A stretch of DNA of 64,000 nucleotides from the NCBI RefSeq assembly GCF_002078875.1, contig NC_034412.1, positions 12,648,995-12,712,994 on the forward strand, read 5' to 3'. Of this stretch, positions 11,901 through 23,149 are shown one piece after another. Source of the DNA: Numida meleagris (lineage: Eukaryota; Chordata; Aves; Galliformes; Numididae). Made by a program: the position numbers and the translations under genes. Under the pieces are notes generated by a model, which did not search any database, was not told the DNA's origin, and saw only the letters and a program-made list of their open reading frames with translations. Every line of letters begins with the position of its first letter. Positions within the stretch are counted from its first letter, which is position 1.

Positions 11901-14900
11901 TTTAACCTGTGGATCTGCTGTTGATCAGTTAAAAATATACATATATTATTCTTTTTAGTTTGAATTTTACACATACTCGGAGCAATCTGGGGAAGCGTCT
12001 GCTTTGATTTTACACAATCTGACTTTTAAATAATATAATAAAAGCAACCCTAAGTTGTAAGGGCTAGTCTTTCAAATACAAAAGAGAGTTAATAGCTTCT
12101 GCCCACAGATTCTGCCAGTTTTTGCCGTATGAAAAATCATTAAAATTTTTCATTTGGCAATTAATATTAAAAATTCATGTTCTTCAAGTCTCCTCCTCTG
12201 AAGTGACTCTCATTTCTTCTTCCTTTGCTTTCCCCTTGGGATTCTTTTTAAATAGAAAAAAAATTAGGTAGATTTGGGATATCAAAATCAGCATGCTTCA
12301 TAGGTGGGGTTGCTCCCCACACCGCCATGCCCACACACAGCGGTTGCTGTCATCACTGTGATATGTGTAGATGAGGGAAGTTAGTGTTTGCAGTGTCAGA
12401 CACTAATTGCGGCTGGTTCTTGCTCCTACATCCGGAAGGAACTGATCTGTTGTAGACTTAAGTATCTCCACAAAGAGAAACAAGCTAAAACAGGATTGTG
12501 CTTCCAAGAAGTTTGAAGATTAACGTTTTAGATCTTTAGTCTAGGGCTGGAGGTATGCAATTTCAAGTGTGGTAGAACACCTTGCAGTGGCATTCTTTCA
12601 TGCTGGAACTAAGTACACTGAAGAAAAATCAGTAGATTTGCACATTTTTTTTAAATGACAGGGAACACAAATATAATTAATTCTTAACTACTTGCATTTC
12701 TGCTGTTTAGAGGTCATCCTCACTTTCTATTAGGCATCTCTTTCTAATTTTCAAGAATGAAGAATGGTTGTGTGAATGAGATTACCTTCCTTGCAATTAT
12801 CATCATACTCAGCATCTGATATACCCTTTTTTGTGTGAAAGAAATCTCTATTATTTTAAAGGCTCTTCTAATGGATATTGCTCTTATTGAAGTTTGTTTT
12901 GCTTTAAACCGCACAGTAATGTTCAATATGTACAATACCATTTCTTCTTCTGAAATGATGACAAATAAGTCTTCCACAAGTTCTTTCCTTGGGTCTTGGT
13001 ACATTATTTTAACATCTGAGAAATTACTCTTAAGACACAGTCCTAATAAACCCTTTGTGGGTGAGGTAGGAGCCTACCTGTGTCTGTCCGACTAAGTGGT
13101 CTGATTTTCAGATTAGCTGGCTGACTGCCTGTAAATCTTTGTGTCTATGGTAAGCAGAAAAATGTGATGCCCATGGATTGGCTCTTGAAACTTTTCAGAA
13201 GATGCAGCTAGCTTAGCTTTTTAAAAAATACATGTACGGATTAATTATTCTAATTATTAGATTTAATTATTATTAATTTAAAAAATGCAACGCACGGCAT
13301 TTGCATGAGAAAGGCAGTTGCATGTTCAAGAACCTCTCTGCTATTTTCTTGATAGACTACTGCCTATATGACTGCTTGCGCACAGTTGTGTTCAGCTGCT
13401 TGAGAAAGCTCTGCTCCTGTTTATCTTATATTATTCTGTATTCTGGTTTTGTAACTACGATTTCAGAAATATATTTGAATAATGAGTATTTTCAGCTGCA
13501 TGAGCTGTAACTAAAATAAAGATTAGCAGTGAAAGGCAACAGAATTCTACTTAGCAATTAAATTTGCTAACTCAAGTCCAAAATATCTAATAAACGTATA
13601 CTGAGGATTTGCAATAGTTTAGACTTCAAAGGAACAATAATCAGACTATATCCTAAACTGATATGGTATGTTCTTTGGGGTAGAAGGAGGTATTCTTGAG
13701 CTGTGGATTATTCTCTATTTTTTCTTGATCTTTCTTTGTGTTCGCCTTTGCTAAAGTCTATTACTGCAGTTGTATTCTGAGCTCTGTAGTATATCTTTAA
13801 AATTGCAGCTACAGGTATGGTAATACCAGAAAAACTGGAAGTTTCTAATGCACCTCAAACATGTGAATTACACTGAACAAGCAATGATATTCTGAAGATG
13901 TATTTACCATTTTGGGGCTGTTTTGTGGCATTGCTCTTTATTATGGCAATATAATTAGCTGTTACAGAAAGTTATATTAGATTTGGGTGTTCCTAGCCAC
14001 TTGAACTTGCAGTAATTTGCTATCCTTCCAGGACACGCAGTCCCAAAGCATATTATATCCATGGAGATGTATCTGTCATTACTCTGACAGCATGTGTCTG
14101 GGGCAACACAATCATACAAGTAAAATATACAAAATGTTGTGTATCTTACAGATTGAGTGACTCCTTAGAAATCATGCAGCAGCTTTGTAGGTAGCATCTC
14201 GCTACTTGATTTGGAGTTGTTGGGAAAAATCTAGCAATAAGGAATACATACATTCCTTCTGGGCACTGATGATACAAACTCTAGAAACATGATCATTTTA
14301 AAGTTTGGTTTCCTTTTATGTAGCTTGAATTTCAAGGCTAGCTGAGCAACCTACAAATTGGGCGCCATTGTGGACGGTTGGGGCTGTACTGTTCCACATT
14401 TGAAATTTAAATTTCTTTTTAAAGTCAAGTTTTCATCTTGTCTTATATATGGATGTGCTCTTGCTTCACCAAAACATATAGGCTTGCTTGTGGATACATG
14501 GGATTTTAGCATATATTTATGATTTCTTTTTGTTATATTCATTTGCAATTTGACTTCGACTGGTAAGGGGAACTGTAATTCAAACCGTCTTGACTTGATT
14601 ACTAATTTAAAGATTGCTAATAGTAAACTTCCCTGTAGCAGATGCGTGCAGCATGTAGCTGTTTGCCAAATATTGATCTGTTTTGGAAGCTAGTCTATTA
14701 CTTTTTGGAGCTTTTTTTTTTTTTTTCCTTTAGGGGAGTCTTCATTGGATTCTAATTCTAATTTTGTATTAGTGTTTATCCAAGTAGATACTAACTTTTT
14801 ATTTTGTCGTTATCTCCAATCATAGGAACCAGGCGCGGTTGAGATAAATTATTTTCCTTCAGGAGGCTCGATTGACTTGATGTACTTTCCATACTATGGG

Positions 14901-17136
14901 AAAACCTTGCATGTAAGTACATCTTAATGATGGTCATCTTACTAAACAGACTGACTGTGAAGTCTGAAAACTTTACTGAGAAGTACTCACAAGGAGTAGT
15001 GCTTAATGGGACTAGAGAGATGCTTTAACAGATGTAAGGAACTAAAGCGGGCACTCTCCTAATGAACAGAAGACTGTATAATAGCAGTATGAAGAACATC
15101 TGCTGTTTCTTGGTCACTAGTATATTCTGGAGGACAAGGCAAAAAACGTTAACTGGTTCTTTTGATTACCATGCAGTTTCTGATAGTCCGCCCATAGGGA
15201 TTGTGTACAGGATGTCAAATTTATAATTCAGCATGGTATTGTTGCTTATACATCTTTATGGCTCTGCAATCCTGTTTTCTGTTCACTCTGCTTTATGAAG
15301 AAGCACATCAAGGTAGTGGATTATAAAATTTTTTATTACTGTTTTAAATTTTTTCTTTGCTTGCCTCCCTTATCCCCATTTTATTCTGCCTTAAATTTTA
15401 TCTATTTGAATGCTTAAGTTTTCAGAACAAAACAACTATTTTACCAACACAGAATACATAGAGTTAAGACTCTAGTTTCTCTTCAAACTTAAATTTAGCT
15501 AATATTTTCTTTCCTTGAATCAGCTTGAGATAACTATGTACAGAAAATCTGTACTTTTTATCAAATATAAAATTATATTGCCTCTTGTTGACCAAATTAT
15601 TTACTCATGATTGAAAAACTAATTTGCTGTTCACCACTGAAGGTGAAGTACTCTTCTAATGTGAATATTTGTGGGCCTGTAGTACTCCACAGCAGTTGTT
15701 TATTTCCCTGAAGTGATTTTGGTACTAAATTATTCATTTGTCAGTTATTTTTTCAGTGTGCTCTACACTTAATTGCAGTAGTTGATGTAACTTTTTTTTT
15801 TAATCTTAACTTTTCCTAACGAGGAAGGAATTTTTCTTCAACATATGCTTTCAACTTACTTGTGTGTAGTTCTAGGTCTTCACTTTCACAGCCAGTGTTC
15901 TTGAATCGATAGTGCATCTATTTTCTTAGACAAACAAGATTTGGGAAAGGTTGTCAACTTCTGCTCCCAATAGGCAGAGTCAGTATGTACTAGAACTTTC
16001 ATTCTTGGAATGAAAGAATAGCAAAAGAGCATTACTTCTCTAAGAAATGCAAAATACCGCATCTGTAGATCTTGATATGTCAGGAAACAGTTTCTGCCAA
16101 AGACGGGATGAAGACCTTTTCTGTTAAAATGCTTGTTTTGTTGCTGTACTGAGGGAAAGGAGCGGCTATGAAAGGAGAACAGTTAAGTCAGGCAAAAGTC
16201 AGTGCTATTCCTTATTTAGGTGATTAAGAAAAACCTTTTTTTAATTAACTGATATTCTCTTTTGGAGTATGGTTCAATGTCCTTTCATGTCCATTCTGTC
16301 ATGTGGGAGGAGATGAGATTTGCTTGAGGGTTTGTTGCTTATGTAAGATACAGTTCTCATAACATTAGTACGTTGTGGAAAAGAAGCAGCAAGAATAGTT
16401 GTGAGGCTGAATATTTAAACAGGTCTCAAGAGTCTGGATTGATTTCTTGGCTATACCACAAAACATCTATAGCATATCTGTGTGGAATTGTTGAATTACT
16501 TCATTCTGTAAAAGAGTTAAGAGCGTACAACTATTGATGTGCCAGGGTAGGAGCTGTAAAATTACTAGCATCTCCGGAATGGTTATTTCCTTTTTGCTGC
16601 TCAGCATGATAAACCCAACTGCTTGACTTAGAGAATGTACCTTTTTTCAGATAATCTGTAGTGTTTAATGAGGAGACTGATTCTCACCCCTCTCCCCAGC
16701 CGTTTTATATTGAGTGCTGTCATTGACTCAAATTAAGTTGAATATATTGACTAAAAATAGTATGAAAATGTATACGTGACTATCCATCTAACTTGGAAAA
16801 AATAGTCTTATCTCAGTCAGATTGGGCTTTGAAGAATTGGGTTCATAATTATCTTTTTTTCTTAACTGTTCTGATAGACTAAATGTTAATTGTTCATGCT
16901 AATAGTTACATTCAGATCACTTACTCCAGTATCTCAAATATTTTCCCCATCTTTCTGTTTAATAGGCTCACTATTTACAGCCTCTAGTGGCTGTTCAACT
17001 AGCGATTAACTCCAACAGTACCAATGAAGAAATAGCAATTGAGTGTAAGATCCTGGGCTCACCTAATTTAAAAAATGAAGATGATCGTGACAAGTTTCTG
17101 GGACGAATTGCCTTCAAAGTTGAGATGACTGAATAG
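2842..17136 (+). CDS. ATP1B3: ATP1B3, Na+/K+-transporting ATPase subunit beta-3 (exons 2-7; 5' end outside window)
   Basis: The beta subunit pairs with the catalytic alpha subunit of the Na,K-ATPase and is needed for its folding, delivery to the plasma membrane and K+ affinity. Joining 2842-2970, 7586-7693, 9265-9452, 9951-10001, 14826-14912 and 16966-17136 gives an open frame of 243 residues, preceded by a split Gly codon; all introns are GT-AG. Residues 1-25 form the single type II membrane helix, followed by the conserved MWVMLQTL. Six ectodomain cysteines (C91, C108, C118, C134, C155, C214) match the three disulfides of the family. N-glycosylation sequons are NCT (90), NLS (111) and NST (204). 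YFPYYGK at 178-184 and DDRDKFLGR near the C-terminus are beta-family signatures. About 36 residues from exon 1 are missing, which would give roughly 280, the family's usual length. I assign beta-3 rather than beta-1 from close similarity to remembered human beta-3 ([16 protein letters not shown]) and the TFDP2 neighbour. Confidence 0.96.
4928..5032. repeat. TA/TG-rich microsatellite
   Basis: A tract of alternating TATATA and TGTGTATA units with short interruptions (TTACTTG, TTACCTA). It is a typical variable simple repeat. Confidence 0.9.
5834..5876. repeat. A-run / CCAAAC / T-run inverted pair, copy 1
   Basis: A-rich run (with one internal C), then CCAAAC at 5859-5864, then T12. The A and T arms can pair. 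The same arrangement recurs about 180 bases downstream. Confidence 0.85.
6011..6056. repeat. A-run / CCAAAC / T-run inverted pair, copy 2
   Basis: A27, then CCAAAC at 6038-6043, then T13. The core matches copy 1. Confidence 0.85.
6632..7161. mobile_element. Mariner-like DNA transposon relic (Galluhop / Mariner1_GG type)
   Basis: The ends are inverted repeats. The left end reads GGTTGCTCTGGAAGTGATG and the reverse complement of the right end reads GGCTGCTCCAAAAGTAATG, both followed by CTCC after one base. A TA dinucleotide lies just outside each end, as expected for mariner/Tc1 insertion. The element is only about 530 bp, against about 1.3 kb for an intact mariner, so it is an internally deleted or non-autonomous copy. 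Short frames inside are broken and I see no usable transposase. I base the family name on memory of galliform elements; the structural class is firmer than the name. Confidence 0.8.
7586..7693 (+). CDS. ATP1B3: ATP1B3 exon 3
   Basis: This 108-nt exon follows a pyrimidine-rich tract ending in TTAAG and stops before a consensus GTAAGTAAG donor. It encodes [18 protein letters not shown] and on to LRKFLE, matching the membrane-proximal ectodomain of beta-3. Phase is 2 nt in and 1 nt out, consistent with both neighbours. The donor is a GTAAGTAAG double motif, so a 4-nt shift is possible in principle, but only the first GT keeps the frame. Confidence 0.94.
7694..9264 (+). other. ATP1B3: ATP1B3 intron 3 (contains a CR1 copy)
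   Basis: This intron is dominated by an antisense CR1 fragment at 8298-8801. The rest is AT-rich sequence without recognised features. Confidence 0.85.
8298..8801 (-). mobile_element. CR1 LINE, 3' fragment in antisense orientation
   Basis: The left edge reads TAGAATCATAGAACGG, then GGGTTGGAAGGAACCTTCAA, the reverse complement of the CR1 3' tail. The copy continues through the typical CR1 3' region (AGGTTGCTCAAAG, TCCAGGCTGAAGAGCCCCAG, CTCCAGAACTGGGC). It is truncated at the 5' end of the element, as usual for CR1, with only the far 3' end of ORF2 and the 3' UTR left. Confidence 0.93.
9265..9452 (+). CDS. ATP1B3: ATP1B3 exon 4 (four disulfide cysteines)
   Basis: This 188-nt exon has acceptor TTTTGTAG and donor GTAAGT. 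It carries four of the six conserved ectodomain cysteines, in the contexts NCTPG, KACRF, GQCSG and TPCVLV, and two N-glycosylation sequons (NCT and NLS). It ends in phase 0 after the conserved VKMNR. Confidence 0.95.
9453..9950 (+). other. ATP1B3: ATP1B3 intron 4
   Basis: A short 498-bp intron with GTAAGT and TTTTAG ends. It contains AT-rich sequence only. Confidence 0.9.
9951..10001 (+). CDS. ATP1B3: ATP1B3 exon 5
   Basis: This small 51-nt, 17-codon exon follows the acceptor TTTCTTTTAG and precedes the donor GTCAGT. It encodes [17 protein letters not shown], which contains the fifth conserved cysteine. Both ends are in phase 0, so skipping it would keep the frame but remove one half of a disulfide. 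Confidence 0.94.
10002..14825 (+). other. ATP1B3: ATP1B3 intron 5
   Basis: A 4.8-kb intron without recognised exons. Two stretches look less random than the rest: a minus-strand coding-like tract at 10521-10899 and an adjoining region to about 11330 that resembles old repeat sequence. Neither could be identified. A T-run lies at 11608-11621. Confidence 0.8.
14826..14912 (+). CDS. ATP1B3: ATP1B3 exon 6 (YFPYYGK motif)
   Basis: This 87-nt exon, 29 codons and phase 0 at both ends, lies between acceptor CAATCATAG and donor GTAAGT. It encodes the beta-subunit signature [10 protein letters not shown]. Its first half ([14 protein letters not shown]) is less like the human protein as I remember it, but the length is identical. 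Confidence 0.95.
14913..16965 (+). other. ATP1B3: ATP1B3 intron 6
   Basis: A 2.05-kb intron with GTAAGT donor and AATAG acceptor. It is AT-rich and I see nothing else in it. Confidence 0.88.
16966..17136 (+). CDS. ATP1B3: ATP1B3 exon 7, coding part and stop
   Basis: The terminal coding exon begins after an AATAG acceptor and encodes [11 protein letters not shown], the sixth cysteine (IECKI), an NST sequon and [18 protein letters not shown], followed by TAG at 17134-17136. The immunoglobulin-like C-terminal fold of the beta subunit ends here. Confidence 0.96.
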   Translation, partial: AHYLQPLVAVQLAINSNSTNEEIAIECKILGSPNLKNEDDRDKFLGRIAFKVEMTE

Positions 17137-18060
17137 CAGGAGAAAGAAGTTCTCCACAAAGTAAATGTTGTGTTGTCTGTTTTGTATGAGCTGGACATGC
17201 CATTCTAGGATATGAAACCACCTTGGAGAATGTTAAGGTGGCTTATGGCATTCAGGGTAGCATAATAATATGCTTCCAAATCAATGTGTTTGAAATCCCT
17301 CAAAATAAATGCCTATCATGCTTCTGCCTGCCCCATTGGAACAGTGTACAGACTATAGTTATGTCATAGAGACCTGTAAATAGCTGTTTTCAAACACTTA
17401 ATAATGGTGACCTTTGTCCTGTTCTAAAATGTGGTTTTATCCCCCAAGTGAGTGTCTCAAGCTTAATGTGCTGTGCTATGTAAATATTGTATTGATTTAA
17501 CACTGGTTTAACTGTCATATCTCAATGCTGACACAGTTATAGGGATAATTAATAAATGGTACCTGATTGACGTAGTGATTCTTTTGAAAGAGTAAACACC
17601 TCCACATAAATTGCGTGTATGGGAGTGGGTGGGTGGATGGATGCTTGTGTGGAGATGCCTTAAATTGTAGATTGGTTGGTGTGGGAAAAGTAAAATGGAT
17701 TTTAAGAGTTGGTATGGATTTCAGAAAGTAAGTGCTCACCTAGTACTTTCTTGTGCTTGTCACTGTGCAAGTATTGTGTACATGTAATACTTGGTAGAGA
17801 GTTTGGTATTCTAGCTGAGGAATTAAACCTTTCTTTGTGTTGTTCATTGCTTGCAGTACGTGGAGCACAAATAAAATCTATACCGTATTTTAAAACTTTT
17901 TAGTTCAGAGATATCAATATAAAACAATTAAAATCTGTTTAGAGTCCTGGTAACACTTGTACAAAAGCTGCTTGAAAGAAACAGCCTCACTATTGTGGAA
18001 ATAGACCTTCATATTTCCAATTAAAAAAAAGAATAAATTCTGAAGAACCTCTGTTGGGGG
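17137..18060 (+). other. ATP1B3: ATP1B3 3' UTR with several candidate poly(A) signals
   Basis: This stretch holds no credible coding frame and has AATAAA hexamers at 17304, 17551, 17870 and 18032. The last is followed within about 25 bases by a GT-rich tract (TGTTGGGGGTTGTC), so I take it as the likely main end. The 17551 signal could give a shorter form. Which sites are used cannot be told from sequence. Confidence 0.6.
18032..18037 (+). other. ATP1B3: Poly(A) signal AATAAA, likely distal site of ATP1B3
   Basis: A canonical hexamer followed by a GT-rich downstream element at about 18052-18065. It is the last of four hexamers after the stop codon. Confidence 0.5.
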
Positions 18061-21000
18061 TTGTCTTGATTAAACATTCCTGTTTAATTTATATACTGTT
18101 TCGTTGCATCATTTTAACATACTTCATGTTTTCTCCTGCTCTTTAATCTTGGATTTTCTATGTATTTCTTCATCCTTTTTAAAAAAAAATGGATGTCACA
18201 GCTGCATTATACAAATTGTCTGTTGATTGGGAGTGTGGATTACTTGCCATTTGACGTTCAGTTTTTTTAGTGATCCACTTGCTAAGGTGGCTACACATAG
18301 TCTGGCTTATTTGTGACTGCTCCTCACATCAAGCCAAGCTGACCTGTTATATTGGGTTATAATTTGTGCGGTTTTGCCGGCATGGGATTTATAATGCTCT
18401 TCCCCAGGGTTTTTGTTTGTTTTATTTTTTGAGCACACAATCCACATTCTCATATATTAAAGACTACAGCAACACCATTTATATAAATACCTCTGTGTTC
18501 TGTTGGTAATATTGTGGCCTAGATTTGTTACCTAACACGCTTTTATGCCTAATTCTTATATTGTTTTTAAAAATTTTATTGAAAACAAATTAAAGGAATG
18601 ATTACTAAAATTCAAGATCTAGTCTTAATAACTTGCTTTGAAAATGTTTGGGGCCAGTGTAAACCACATTAATGCAAACGTCTTTAAACAATTGTGCAAG
18701 CTTACACTGGTGCAAGGTTGGAGGAAGCTACTCTCAGTAGGACTTTCAACGGTGTGTTGAACCTCATTGCAAATAGACTTATAGTGACTGATGTCATTTA
18801 GCATGCTTTTTTGTTGTTGTCTACAAAAGAAAAATTGTTCTTCACAATATGCCATGGATACTTCTGTAACGATAGCATGCATTAATATTGAGTAAGACTG
18901 TTCTTTTAAAATATTCCATTACTAATGTTTTAAATCATGCAGTTTTAGACCTGGGTTCTTGAAGATATCGCTGATTGGTTCTCTGTATATTAATACTGCC
19001 TGAAAGTATTTTAATACTGCCTAACAGAACTTAGTGTTGAGGTTGCATTTGAAAATGAAAAATACTAGCATCATGTAAAAAAAAACACCAAAACAATAGT
19101 AATAAAATCACATTTGTATTCACTTAGGAATGGTAAGAATTTCTAGAGAAATGTTCAGTTTTCAAATGACTTGATACTTGCAAAAATTTCTCTTTCTACT
19201 TCTTTATATAGACAAAGCATGAAATGGCAATTCTTCACCAGCACTTTTCAGACAGGTAGAATTCAATAAACTCCTGTTCTCCCTAGATCTTGTAGAAGTG
19301 TATTTTTTATTTATTCACATAGGCATCATCAGTTGTGGGAGGGATGGGACTTTGAAAAGGTTCAATTACCAAAAATACCGTATAAAATAAATGTAGGTAA
19401 TGAGTCAAATGTTCAGCTACTTAAGTAATTGAACCTTTTTTTCTTTTTTCATAATTTGAATAAGTAAATGGTCTAGCTTATAAACAGATATATTGATTGT
19501 TAGGGAGCAATAGAATTACTTGTTTTCTTCATGTACTCTTTTAAGTAAACGCTCTGTGGACTTAAAGATATAAATTTAATGACTTCTTAGTAGAAACTTG
19601 GGGTGATTAACTTGTATACTAATAAATACTTATTTGTCTTATTAGGTAACTTTAGTGCCTTCAAGCCTGGAGTAAGGACTTCTAAACATCATGAAACTGC
19701 CAGTTGTTGCAGGTGCTGTTTCAAACTACCCTGAAAATCTACCAATATCCAGTTCAGTTGATCTACACTTTTCTTTTTGCCATGCCCCAGTCCCACTCCC
19801 CAGCCAACCCTGCACATGAGCACACAGAGATAAAGGGAAGATCATGAGGAGGCAGTATTAGCTGAAGCTTTTATGTACATTGATCGTGCAGTAGATAAGG
19901 TGCGCGCTCACGCTCTCTCTCTCACAGGTGTTGGGCTGCAAACCAAAAATGCAGCTTTTACTCTTAGAAGTTGCCTATAAATGTTAATGTTGCTGTAGGC
20001 ACAGATTGTATCATGGAGGCTTAATTTTATAGTCTTAGTTGCCCTTCAGGTAAATTACATACAGCAGCTGTCATCATCTTGTTAGAAAAAGCATTTAACA
20101 CACAAGATCAGACCAAGTCCCTATATGGAATCCCTCCTACAGTTTGTCTAAGTGGAGGTGGAAGAAAATCAAAGAGAAGCTAAGCCAAAAATTCTTCCAG
20201 TTTGAAGCCTGTTAGTCTGGTGGCTCTGATTCTTGAAGTAAAATCAGTGTGACATGAGGGATATTCAGAAGCTTGCATGTCACTGTAATTTGTTTGGCTC
20301 AAATAGAATAATTTGTGACTAACAGTAAGACTCTTTGTTTCTTTAAATCTCAGGCAAGAACCTAAAGAAGCCAAAAATGGAATTTGCAAAGTTATGTCTG
20401 TTAGCATGTACTTAGATATTTTTGTGATGCAACTCCAAACAGTGAGTAGTGTGGCTCATTTTGATTTTACATTAAATGACTGATATTGCTAAGAGTTCAA
20501 TGTGGATTTGCCAGCAATTCCTTAAGAAGGCTGAAAAATATCAATGTATTTGAAAGTACACTTAGCTGTGTATATTATGCATCAGATCCAAATATAATCT
20601 TTTAAATTTGCTTTAAATTTTTATGGAATAAAAATGGCCTACTATAACCCAAATATTTTGTGACTTGTTCACATATTGATGCTATGTCTACTTTTCTGAT
20701 ACAAGAGAGACTCCACAGCCGTAACTCCTGTAGTGCTTATCATCCCTAACAAGGTCTCTGTAAACCTGCCGTGGCTGTAGATTCTAACTTCAAGAACTGC
20801 CACTGCCCTCCTAGTTACAAATGGGCCTAATGCACTTGTTTAACACTTTAAATATTTTAATGTCTGTACTTGTTCCAATTTAAGTGATCTCATAGATGAG
20901 AGAAATCATAATGCATCAGAGGCTGGACAGGTTTCAGTGTAGGGAACGGTATGTGCCCAGCTCACTTCCTCATGCTTCCTTTGCCTTTTGGGTGCAGGGA

Positions 21001-23149
21001 GAGGTTAGCGCAATATCTGTAATTGTGTAAGATTCTCTGCAAACTTGCTTGGTTTTAGAAATTGCTTTATTTAAATACTATTTATAAGTGGTTGTAAATT
21101 TCAGCCTGATTGGTTTAAATGTTATTTTAAAGCAAATCGACAGATAAGATGTACAAGGTTCTAAATTTTAATCTACTCTGAAGAAAAGCTGTGCAAGTGG
21201 CTGGCTCTGCCTTCTTTTGAGGTGACCAGTGTAGCAGCAAGCTCAGCATTGTCCTCCTGTTCCCCTGCTAACTCCCTTAGCAAGCCACTACATTAGTTGA
21301 GCTGTTCACTTAAGGCTGACTATAGCATAGGTGTAAGGTTAAGAACTTTCTGAGAATTCTTGGTACCCTACCCTCAGCACTTGAAGTGAGTAAAGCCCAG
21401 CATAGCGAGACAGGTACAGAGAAATTTTACTACTAAAGGGAGAGAAATGGGATTTCTGATGAACCTGATTCTTGACTGTCTGAGACAACAAGAAAAATCT
21501 ACCCCTAAAAAACTAAGGCTGAATTTTAATTTTTTAATTTGTTTTTCAAGGGTTTACTTGTAATAGCAATATTCTCATTTAAAGACAACTGTAATAGGCA
21601 TTTTGCAAAAGTGGTAAAAGAAAGATCATTAGGGGCACTCTAGTAGCAAATAATATTGAAATGGCAGGGCCAAGAGTGTTAAGTGTAAAGAAAGAAGGTA
21701 TAGCAGCTATTCTTGAATAGCCACAGCTGCCTGGTGGGGCAATAGAAAGGACCTATGTATTGCTAGCCCTGTAGCGTTTCACTATGAGAGAAGCCCTGAT
21801 TTGAGGTGCTAAGCTGTGATCTTCAGGAAGCAGCAGCCTAGTGAGATTAGAAAGGGCACAGAAAACCAACAGCTTAGTGATTTTCATCTTTTTCAAATAA
21901 TGTGTACGGTCTTGAAAACAATAGGTCTGATGATCTGGATGTTCCTAATGGTTTGACAAATACCTTGAAAATTAGTTTTTTTTTTTAATTCACCTGTATT
22001 TTAGTGAATTGATGCATTTGTCTAAAGACTTGCTTTCTGCTGCACTGTAACCATCGAGCAGAAAGCTGCTGCAGTGGATCTCATGTTTCCAAGTGCCCCT
22101 GTGCGTTAAAGTAGGTCAAAAATTGCATAAGATGCCATTACTGGAAACTGCTGTAGGCTGACTTGCATATAAAAACTCAGCTGTGCAACCGGCAAATGCA
22201 CTCTGACAAACAGAAATGCAGTCACGACTTAAAATATAACAGGAAAGCTCTCTGAAATCTCCCTAGGACATGAATGGCTGTTGGAGCTGTGAGATGCCTT
22301 TGCCCTTTGAGACTACGTTCCTGCTGTCTGCTGAGCCAGGGCTGCCTGCCTGGCTCGTCAGAGATGTCATGGTGTTCCTGTCTGCAGGGAGCTCAGGCAT
22401 GAGGCTCCTTAGCTCATTCTGGTTTGCAAAAGGTGTATTCCATATTTTCCAGCTTGCCAAGCTGCTCTTTGGAAGAAACGCTTCGCACAGTGAAAAGTCA
22501 TGCACAGTGAAGGATCTGTAGTAGCTCTTTGAACAGTTGCTGGTGATTAGTAATGTCTGAGTTGGTGGAGGGCTGCTTGCTTTCTGTTCTTTATTTTAGG
22601 AGCCGGACCACTGGTGAGAGCGGTCTTCTGTATTTTGTCTAACTACTGCTATTTCCCTATCATTGGCTTTTTCTAATATGACTTCAACTAGTTATGTACC
22701 ACAGAAACAAACAGCAGCACCAAACTTAGAAATTCGAGGGTTTATAACCATAAGCAATCACAGAGAGAGATATTTTGCTTTGTCTTTTAGTGCAGTATAG
22801 TTAACTCCATGGTGGGCGTATTAGTCATAAAGTATCTCATCTGATGAATTCTGATTTCCAAAGGCTTGAAATAGGTCTTTTCCTCCACCGAATGTACAAA
22901 TGAGACTCATCTCTGAGTCCGGCAAGAGTTATTTGGGTTCTGTGTTATTGCTAAGCAATCTTCGTGAACTACCACTGCTTTATTTCCTGGGATTTGTGCG
23001 TGCTTGGTGATGTACCAATCTGTTATCGTGCCGATCCCACATTTCCTCTACTTGAATAAAGCGGAGGGCTCAGCACCAGGTGTCTGAGGAAGCAGGGCCA
23101 GGGGTGCTGCGAGCTGCTACGTGTGCACCCGGCCTGTTCTCTGCCCTCA
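18061..23149. other. Intergenic, AT-rich, no gene seen
   Basis: Short open frames occur on both strands but have no family resemblance. A CT/CA simple repeat lies at 19909-19927. No CR1 tail or transposon end was recognised. Confidence 0.65.

Noticed and set aside
12744..13095. Overlapping 86-codon frames on both strands in ATP1B3 intron 5
   Set aside because: AT-rich, with no family resemblance and no splice context linking them to ATP1B3.
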